DNA from: Hypericibacter terrae
GTDB lineage: Bacteria; Pseudomonadota; Alphaproteobacteria; Dongiales; Dongiaceae
Assembly: GCF_008728855.1 (NCBI RefSeq)
Contig: NZ_CP042906.1
Span: forward strand, 4,577,570 to 4,641,569
Reading direction: 5' to 3'
DNA length: 64,000 bases
Part shown: piece after piece, positions 58,713 to 64,000 of the stretch
Position numbering within the stretch: position 1 is the stretch's first letter
Layout of the letters: each line of letters starts with the position of its first letter
Translations under genes and position numbers: made by a program
Notes under the pieces: generated by a model
What the model was told of the DNA's origin: nothing
The model's database searches: none
The model's input: only the letters and a program-made list of their open reading frames with translations

Positions 58713-59561
58713 TCAGGGATACCAAGTCGCGTGGCAGGCGTCGGCGTGGAACCGCTCCCTGAGCTTCGGCGCGCGCACATTCTCGTGCTGGTATTCGCAT
58801 TCCTGCCTGCAGGCATCGTTCGTGCAGGCAGACTGGCATTGCTGCGATTCCACGAAGCTCTTGTTGTAGAGGCGCTCGAAGGTCAGGCGCTCCATGTCGG
58901 AGCAATCGATCGGCGTTCGATCGATCACGCTCTCAGGCGGCGCCGCGGGCGCCGTTGACGGGGGCGCCGGCGCCTCGTCATAGGGCGGCGTCACGATCAT
59001 TGGTGCCAACGGCAACGCCGTCGTCACCGGCTCCGCAGGGTCGGGCGCAAGGGCGGGCGACGGTGACGGCTCCGCCGGCGTCGGCGAGGTCATCTCCGGC
59101 AACGGCTGGGACGTTGTCGGCGCCGCGGGCAACGAGGTTTCGGCCGGCGCTGCCGGGGCCGGCGGCGGCTGCGCCGGCGTCGCCGGCGTCAACGTCGACA
59201 GCGGCTGGGACATGGTGGGAGGCGCCGGCAGCGAGACTTCGGCCGGCGCTGCCGGCGCCGGGGTGGTCACGCCCTCCGGATGCGCATTCTGCTCCTGCGT
59301 GAGCGCGTCGCGTGCCTGCCAGTCGAGGCCTTGCGGGCAATCGCCATAGTCGTACCAGACACCGACCTCGCAGCGGAGCATGCGACCGCGATAGCAGAGC
59401 AGCGTGCCATGCTCCCATTGATTGATGCGGGTCACGCCGTTCTCGATCTCGACCAGGGGGCGAGTCAGATAGGGGCATTCCGAGTCAGCCTCTGCCGGGC
59501 TCACGCCCCCGGGAGAAAGGGCGAGGGCGCCGATCAGCCAGAACGCACGACGAAACTTCAT
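58713..59561 (-). CDS. Hypothetical secreted protein, Pro/Ala-rich with Cys-rich C-terminus
   Basis: A 282-aa protein. A signal peptide (FRRAFWLIGALALSPGG..AEA) is followed by a Cys-containing domain (LLCYRGRMLRCEVGVWYDYG then DCPQGLDW). A ~110-residue linker of Pro/Ala/Thr repeats (APAAPAEVSLPAPPTMSQPL, repeated with variation) follows, then a Cys-rich end (SQQCQSACTNDACRQECEYQ) with probable disulfides. ATG 59561 with GAGGCGAC just before it; the longer upstream frame is unlikely. It follows the flagellin-protease gene on the same strand after 187 bases that include a candidate terminator. No family recognised; an envelope or secreted role is inferred. Confidence 0.8.
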   Translation of the reverse strand: MKFRRAFWLIGALALSPGGVSPAEADSECPYLTRPLVEIENGVTRINQWEHGTLLCYRGRMLRCEVGVWYDYGDCPQGLDWQARDALTQEQNAHPEGVTTPAPAAPAEVSLPAPPTMSQPLSTLTPATPAQPPPAPAAPAETSLPAAPTTSQPLPEMTSPTPAEPSPSPALAPDPAEPVTTALPLAPMIVTPPYDEAPAPPSTAPAAPPESVIDRTPIDCSDMERLTFERLYNKSFVESQQCQSACTNDACRQECEYQHENVRAPKLRERFHADACHATWYP

Positions 59562-59693
59562 GTCGCCTCGAGATACCAAAGCCAAGCTGCGGACGCCCGC
59601 CATGAGCGGGCCCGCCACAAGAGGATAAAGCCGAAACGGGGGTCGCCAAGGGGCGCGGACGCGGCCGGACACCGCCGGCTGCCGCTGCCCGGG

Positions 59694-59720
59694 AAAAGCC
59701 ACCGGGCGCGTCAGGCCCGG
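59694..59720 (-). terminator. Candidate terminator after the flagellin-protease gene
   Basis: On the minus strand CCGGGC / GCCCGG (59720-59702) forms a hairpin followed by TGGC and TTTT. It lies 29 bases after the stop codon. The stem is only 6 bp and the T run short, so this is moderate. Confidence 0.5.
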
Positions 59721-59748
59721 ATCGGAGGCTCGCGCCCCGGTCTCGCGC

Positions 59749-61827
59749 CTACTGTAGCAGGTTCAGCAGATCGTGCTGGCGCATATTGCCCTGGACCGAC
59801 ATCGCGACGCCGACCTGGACCAGCACCTTGCGCGAGGTCGCCACGATCATCTCGGACGCCATGTCCAGATCGAGCAGCGCGCTACGGGCCGCTTCGCTGT
59901 TCTCGACCGTGGTCGCGATGTTGGCGGCGGCGAAATCCAGCCGGTTGAGCGAGGAGCCGAGGCCCGCCCGCGCCTTCACCAGCCGGTCCATCGCGGTGTC
60001 GAGGGCATCGATCGCGCCGGTCGCGTTGGCGAGGCTGTCGACCGTGCTCAGATGAAGGCCCAGATTGTAGCTGCTGATGGCATCGAGCGCGACGCCGATG
60101 CGGTCGGAGCTGCCGGTGTCGCTGGCGACCTTGATCGAGTAGTTGCGGTTGGTGGGCGCATTGATGCTGCTATAGACCGTGGTCGGATCGAGCAGGTTGG
60201 CGACGACGGTCCCCTTGCCACCGCTGTTGACGGTCATGTCGCCGCCGGCGCCGATGCCGATGTCGATCTGGATCTGCGGCAGGCTGGCGCGGGCGAGATC
60301 GACGATGCCCTGGCCCCAGGTCTTGTCGGCTCCCGCCTGCCCCATATCGCGGGCGGTCGAGGTGATGAGATTGGTGATCTCCTTGCCGCTCAGATTGGGG
60401 AACAGGCTTTCCAGCACCGCGGCGGCACCGGCGACCAGGGGCGCCGCCATCGAGGTGCCCGACATGTAAGCGAGGCCGCCGCCGACATAGGTCGAGAGGA
60501 TGTTGACGCCCGGCGCATCGACGGTCGCATCCTTGGCGATGCCGGCGAGGTTCGAGAAGCTCGCCATGTGATCGAGGAAGTCGGTGGCGCCCACCGCCAG
60601 CATCGAGCCGTCGGCATTGGGGTCGATCGCATATTGCGCCGGCCAGAGCGGGCTCTCGCCCGAGGAATTGCCCGAGGAGGAGATGACCACCACGCCCGCC
60701 GCGACCGCGGCTGCGATGGCGGTGTTCTCGGCCGCGCTCGGCGCGGTGCCGCCGAGGCTCATATTGATGATCTTGGCGCCCTGGGCGACGGCGTAGTTGA
60801 TGGCGGAGGCCACATCGTTGGGATTGATGCCGCCGCCGCTCGCGGTCTGGATCACCTTGATCGGCAGGATCTTGGCCTGGAAGGCCACGCCTTGCGTACC
60901 GGCACCGTCATTGACCGCGGCGATGATGCCTGCGACATGCGTGCCATGGCCACCCTCGGCGGCGTTGTCGTCCATCGGATTGGCGTCGCCGTCGGCGATG
61001 TCGGTACCGGCGAGGAGGTTGGCCGCGAGCTGGCTATGGCCGGTATCGACGCCGCTGTCGATCACCGCCACGGTGATGCCGTTGCCCGACCCGCTGGTAC
61101 CGTAGGCAGCAGCCCGCGCATAGGCAGTCGAGGCATGGATGATGCCGAGCCCGCCCGAGATCCTGTATTCCGCATCCTCGAAGGCGGCGGCGCTGCCGGC
61201 GCCGGCGATGGTGCCGAGCGCGTTGCCGTCCTGGTCGGAGACGCTGACGATCAGCCGGTCGGTCACGCCGCTGCCGTCATTCTCATAACTGATGCGGCCG
61301 AGATCGAGATCGGTCTGGGTGAAGCTGTCGCCCAGGGCGAGGGCCACGCCGTCGCGCTTGACGACGCCATGCGCGACATCGCCGCGCAGCGTGTAGGTCG
61401 CGCCGGCATAGCCGACCAGGGTCTGGCCGTTGAACTCGGTCGCGCCGGAGATCCGGTCGATCTCGTCGCGCAGCGCCACATATTCGGTGTTGATCATCGC
61501 CCGCTCGGTGCCCGAGAGCTGGCCCGAGGAGGACTGCACCGCGAGCGACTTCATGCGGTCGATGATCGAGGTGACCTTCGCCATGGCGCCGTCGGCGATC
61601 TGCACCATCGAGGCGGCCTGCCCGGCATTCACGCCCGCCTGGCGCAGCGCCTGGACTTTGGAATTGATGCGCGAGCCGATGGCCATGGCGGCGGCATCGT
61701 CCTTCGCGGAAACGACCCGCGAGCCGGAGGAGAGCCGGGCGACCGAATTGGTGAGGGCCGCGTCGCTTGCCGCCAATTGGCGATTCGCGATCTGCGATGC
61801 GAAATTGAAGGTAACCGTGAGGGCCAT
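59749..61827 (-). CDS. Flagellin with inserted subtilisin-like (S8) serine protease domain
   Basis: A 692-aa chimera. Residues 1-~165 are a flagellin N-terminal domain (MALTVTFNFASQIANRQLAA, then VARLSSGSRVVSAKDDAAAM and DEIDRISGATEFNGQTLV). Residues ~605-692 are the flagellin C-terminal domain ending NMRQHDLLNLLQ. Between them, residues ~228-520 are an S8 domain: D257 (VAVIDSG), H294 (GGHGTHVAG), oxyanion N387 (SSSGNSSG) and nucleophile S459 (YMSGTSMAAP). All catalytic residues are intact. There is no signal peptide, consistent with export through the flagellar apparatus. The start ATG 61827 has GGAG 7 bases upstream. An assembled filament would carry proteases on its surface; that is inference. 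No other flagellar gene lies in the window. Confidence 0.92.
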   Translation of the reverse strand: MALTVTFNFASQIANRQLAASDAALTNSVARLSSGSRVVSAKDDAAAMAIGSRINSKVQALRQAGVNAGQAASMVQIADGAMAKVTSIIDRMKSLAVQSSSGQLSGTERAMINTEYVALRDEIDRISGATEFNGQTLVGYAGATYTLRGDVAHGVVKRDGVALALGDSFTQTDLDLGRISYENDGSGVTDRLIVSVSDQDGNALGTIAGAGSAAAFEDAEYRISGGLGIIHASTAYARAAAYGTSGSGNGITVAVIDSGVDTGHSQLAANLLAGTDIADGDANPMDDNAAEGGHGTHVAGIIAAVNDGAGTQGVAFQAKILPIKVIQTASGGGINPNDVASAINYAVAQGAKIINMSLGGTAPSAAENTAIAAAVAAGVVVISSSGNSSGESPLWPAQYAIDPNADGSMLAVGATDFLDHMASFSNLAGIAKDATVDAPGVNILSTYVGGGLAYMSGTSMAAPLVAGAAAVLESLFPNLSGKEITNLITSTARDMGQAGADKTWGQGIVDLARASLPQIQIDIGIGAGGDMTVNSGGKGTVVANLLDPTTVYSSINAPTNRNYSIKVASDTGSSDRIGVALDAISSYNLGLHLSTVDSLANATGAIDALDTAMDRLVKARAGLGSSLNRLDFAAANIATTVENSEAARSALLDLDMASEMIVATSRKVLVQVGVAMSVQGNMRQHDLLNLLQ

Positions 61828-62020
61828 GGCGGCCGTCTCCAACTACTTGTCAGAGGTTCAACCCGTGTCATTCCCGCGCCTACTTGGCCCGGGGAGGCAG
61901 AAGCTAGTGGCGAACCGCCAACAAAAGGTTGACGATCCTCCATCTTCGGGGGCGGCGGCGCGCCCGGGGAATGAAGTAATCTCTTCCTAATCATAAGTTC
62001 CGAGGGAATCCGCCCCCGCG

Positions 62021-63454
62021 ATGCCCATCCTGTATGCGACCCATACATCCCCTGGCTATATGGATCCGCCGCGCCTGTCGGCCGACCAAGTGGTCTGCGG
62101 TCCGGCACGCCCCGATCGGAGCGACGGCGATCGGGTGGTCTCGCTCCAGACGGCGCTCGGCAGCTACGACCTCGCCGCGGTCGTCGACCGCCTGCCGGCC
62201 GCGCAGCGTCCCGATCTGGTGGTGGTGCGGGCAGATGCGACGCGGCGCAACCGGCCCGGCAATCTCGCCGGCGTCCAGGCGCGGCGCGTGCTCCTGATCG
62301 GCGACACTCATCATGGCCGCGCGCCGATCGCGGGCCTCATCCGCTATGCGAAATCCGAGCCCTTCGATCTGATCCTGCTCGACTACACCCGCCAGCATGG
62401 CCATTTCTTCCTCGAAGCGGGCTTGCGCCCGGTCCACTGGCTGCCCGCCTTCGCCATCGATCCGCCGCCCGTGACCGGCCTGCCGGAGCCGCGCCGCGGC
62501 CTGACCTTCCTCGGCCAGCTGGGCGATCATCACCGGCAGCGGCGGCTGATGATCGACCGGCTCATCGAGGCGGGCCTCACGCCCGAGCTCTTCATGGCGA
62601 AGGGAGCGGCGGGCCAAAATCTTCATGCCGCCTCGACCGTCGCCTTCAATTGCAGCCTCAATGGCGATCTGAACCAGCGGGTGATCGAGGTGCTGGCGGC
62701 GGGCGGCTGCCTCTTGACCGACCGGCTGGCGCCGCAGGCGGGGCTCGAGCTGCTGTTCGAGCCCGGGCGTCATCTTCGGCTCTATGACGGGCCGGAAGAT
62801 CTCGTGTCCCAGGCGAAAGCGCTGCTCGCCGATCCGGCGCAGGCCGCCGCGATCGCCGCTTCGGGCAAAGCCCGCTACGACGAGGCTTACAGCCGTGGGC
62901 CGGTCATGGCGGAGTTTGCCGCCCTGCTCGAAGGGCGCGACGGGCGCCCGGCCCATGCGCTCGCGCGGGATCCGCGCTGTGCCAAGCCCGCGCCTGTCGC
63001 TCCCGAAGCCCTCGAGGCGCGCCTCGCGCTCTATCAGGGGCTGCAGGAGCTGCATCGGTTGGAGCCCGCCTTGTCGGTGCTGTTTGCCGGCGAGGCCGAT
63101 CCCGACAGGGTTTCCGACGCGGTCGACCTGCCGCGCCTCGCGGTCTCGGTCGAGCCGGGGCTGGGCGCCTCGGCGCGAGAGGCGATCGGACGGCTGACGG
63201 CACCGGGACAGGTGACGACGCAGGCGGCGGAAGGCCGGCGCTGGGATGTGATCGTGGCCTCGAGCGCCTGGCTCGCGGCGGCCGGCGGCAACGCCTTCCT
63301 GGCGCGGCGGCCCCGCGCGCTGGCGCTGACGGATCGCCTGGCCGATCCGCGCGCGCCCGGCGACGCCCCCGCCGGCTTCACGCCCTGGCGGTCCTTCCCG
63401 GGGCTGCTGCTGTCGCCCGAGCTCGTGCCGGTCGCGCGCGCGAAACCCGACTGA
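62021..63454 (+). CDS. Glycosyltransferase (Glyco_trans_1_2 / CgeB-like)
   Basis: A 477-aa GT-B-type enzyme. The recognisable part is the C-terminal segment RRGLTFLGQLGDHHRQRRLM, FNCSLNGDLNQRVIEVLAAG, GCLLTDRLAP and ELLFEPGRHLRLYDGPEDLV, typical of the Glyco_trans_1_2 domain found in spore- and flagellin-modifying enzymes. The last ~110 residues look like a separate, diverged region. It is divergent from the flagellin-protease gene with 193 bases between starts, so modification of that filament is a fair guess. The ribosome site before ATG 62021 is weak. Confidence 0.8.
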   Translation: MPILYATHTSPGYMDPPRLSADQVVCGPARPDRSDGDRVVSLQTALGSYDLAAVVDRLPAAQRPDLVVVRADATRRNRPGNLAGVQARRVLLIGDTHHGRAPIAGLIRYAKSEPFDLILLDYTRQHGHFFLEAGLRPVHWLPAFAIDPPPVTGLPEPRRGLTFLGQLGDHHRQRRLMIDRLIEAGLTPELFMAKGAAGQNLHAASTVAFNCSLNGDLNQRVIEVLAAGGCLLTDRLAPQAGLELLFEPGRHLRLYDGPEDLVSQAKALLADPAQAAAIAASGKARYDEAYSRGPVMAEFAALLEGRDGRPAHALARDPRCAKPAPVAPEALEARLALYQGLQELHRLEPALSVLFAGEADPDRVSDAVDLPRLAVSVEPGLGASAREAIGRLTAPGQVTTQAAEGRRWDVIVASSAWLAAAGGNAFLARRPRALALTDRLADPRAPGDAPAGFTPWRSFPGLLLSPELVPVARAKPD

Positions 63455-63834
63455 CGCCGGCGCGGCCCCTCCCGAAGCCGTGACCCGCGCCGCGACGCCG
63501 GTGCGGAAATTTCCCGGCGGCATGAATTTACTCTTGCGCAACAGGTCGAATGGCATTATTTGCCGCGACGGACGTAGTTCGCACGTGCCTATGGCCCCTC
63601 GTGGTTATGCAACGACGAAAACGCGGCCTCTTATTGGTTGAGCGGCATCGGTGATGCCGGTTCCGATTGGGACGTGATTTGTTGTTCGCCGCCTGGGGGC
63701 CCTCTCCCAAAACGGCAAGGACGGTCTGAACGCCTCTGGGAGCCTCTTCCGGCTCCGGAGCGGCGGCGCTGCCGGCCCTTCGCAAGGTCCAGCCGCGCAG
63801 GATCATGAGTTCCGGTTTCAGGGAGTGAAGGACG
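63455..63834. other. 380-base intergenic region
   Basis: No gene supported; frames found here are short or on the wrong strand and lack ribosome sites. A short hairpin GGCATC / GATGCC at about 63645-63658 is the only structure I noticed. Confidence 0.55.
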
Positions 63835-64000
63835 ATGCGCCTCTTCTTTTTCGGCAGCCTGATGGATGCGGACCTGCTGCGGCTGGTGCTCGACCGCGAC
63901 ACCGGCGACATCGCGCATGCGCCGGCCGAGATCCTCGGCTATGAGCGCCGCCGCGCGAAGAACGAATCCTTTCCGATCATCGTGCCGACGCCGGGCGGCC
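63835..64000 (+). CDS. Gamma-glutamylcyclotransferase-like protein, 3' truncated by the window
   Basis: The open frame from ATG 63835 gives MRLFFFGSLMDADLLRLVLD, then ILGYERRRAKNESFPIIVPT, running off the right edge. The start FFFGSLMD resembles the YGSL substrate-loop region of the gamma-glutamylcyclotransferase/AIG2-like fold. GGGAGTGAAGG precedes the start. Only about 55 residues are visible, so the family call is tentative. Confidence 0.6.
   Translation, partial: MRLFFFGSLMDADLLRLVLDRDTGDIAHAPAEILGYERRRAKNESFPIIVPTPGG

Noticed and set aside
61843..62020. A sigma28 or sigma54 flagellar promoter before the flagellin-protease gene
   Set aside because: I looked for TAAA-N15-GCCGATAA and TGGC-N-TTGC patterns on the minus strand and found no convincing match, only a short TGGCG/CGCCA palindrome.

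Overview
The window is a gap-poor, very GC-rich stretch of bacterial chromosome. Its gene content is alphaproteobacterial: CpdR beside N-formylglutamate amidohydrolase, a TetR-EmrAB set, a DUF1611/enolase pair (DgcN/DgcA), a Co-type nitrile hydratase and a dimethylformamidase. A soil or plant-associated member of the Rhodospirillales or a relative fits best, but that placement is inference from gene content and codon bias only. About 50 genes are supported. Most long antisense reading frames are shadows of high-GC codon use.

Layout: 0-2.4 kb, end of a double TPR/O-GlcNAc-transferase-like protein. 2.5-9.6 kb, iron permease family protein, LysR regulator divergent from an MttB-family methyltransferase, a degenerate GGDEF/EAL protein, a Rieske oxygenase and a TetR regulator. 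9.7-14.2 kb, small ORF + EmrA + EmrB, then a thiolase. 14.2-18.3 kb, an AT-richer accessory island: two-gene membrane operon of unknown function, phage-type pseudogene, decayed thiolase copy and a J-domain-bearing 605-aa protein, ending at tRNA-Val(GAC). 18.5-21.9 kb, CpdR, N-formylglutamate amidohydrolase, GNAT acetyltransferase, a candidate small RNA and a lytic transglycosylase. 22-26 kb, class V aminotransferase, lipoprotein, DgcA and DgcN. 26.5-31.2 kb, MATE pump, YajQ, small protein, beta-helix acyltransferase-like protein, glycerophosphodiesterase and phytanoyl-CoA dioxygenase-like protein. 31.4-34.5 kb, nitrile hydratase operon divergent from an amidase. 34.9-40 kb, CBS protein, peroxiredoxin/DsbA pair, TetR with an MBL-fold protein, and a ThDP enzyme. 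40.2-46.8 kb, dimethylformamidase subunits, SulP transporter, acyl-CoA dehydrogenase and methyltransferase. 46.8-57.3 kb, a 3490-aa RTX/Calx-beta adhesin. 57.8-64 kb, ureidoglycolate lyase-like protein, a Pro/Cys-rich secreted protein, a flagellin carrying a complete subtilisin domain, a glycosyltransferase and the start of a gamma-glutamylcyclotransferase-like gene.

The most striking gene is the 692-aa protein at 59749-61827. Flagellin N- and C-terminal filament domains flank an S8 serine-protease domain with an intact Asp/His/Ser triad and oxyanion Asn. If exported and assembled it would make a proteolytic filament. The described flagellinolysins use a metallopeptidase in the same position, so this looks like an independent serine-protease version. 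A glycosyltransferase sits divergently beside it.

Metabolically the window is rich in nitrogen scavenging from amides and nitriles (nitrile hydratase to amidase; dimethylformamidase), methylated amines (MttB family), D-glutamate (DgcN/DgcA), formylglutamate and ureides. Paired GC-rich palindromic repeats (REP/BIME-like) fill many of the intergenic spaces.
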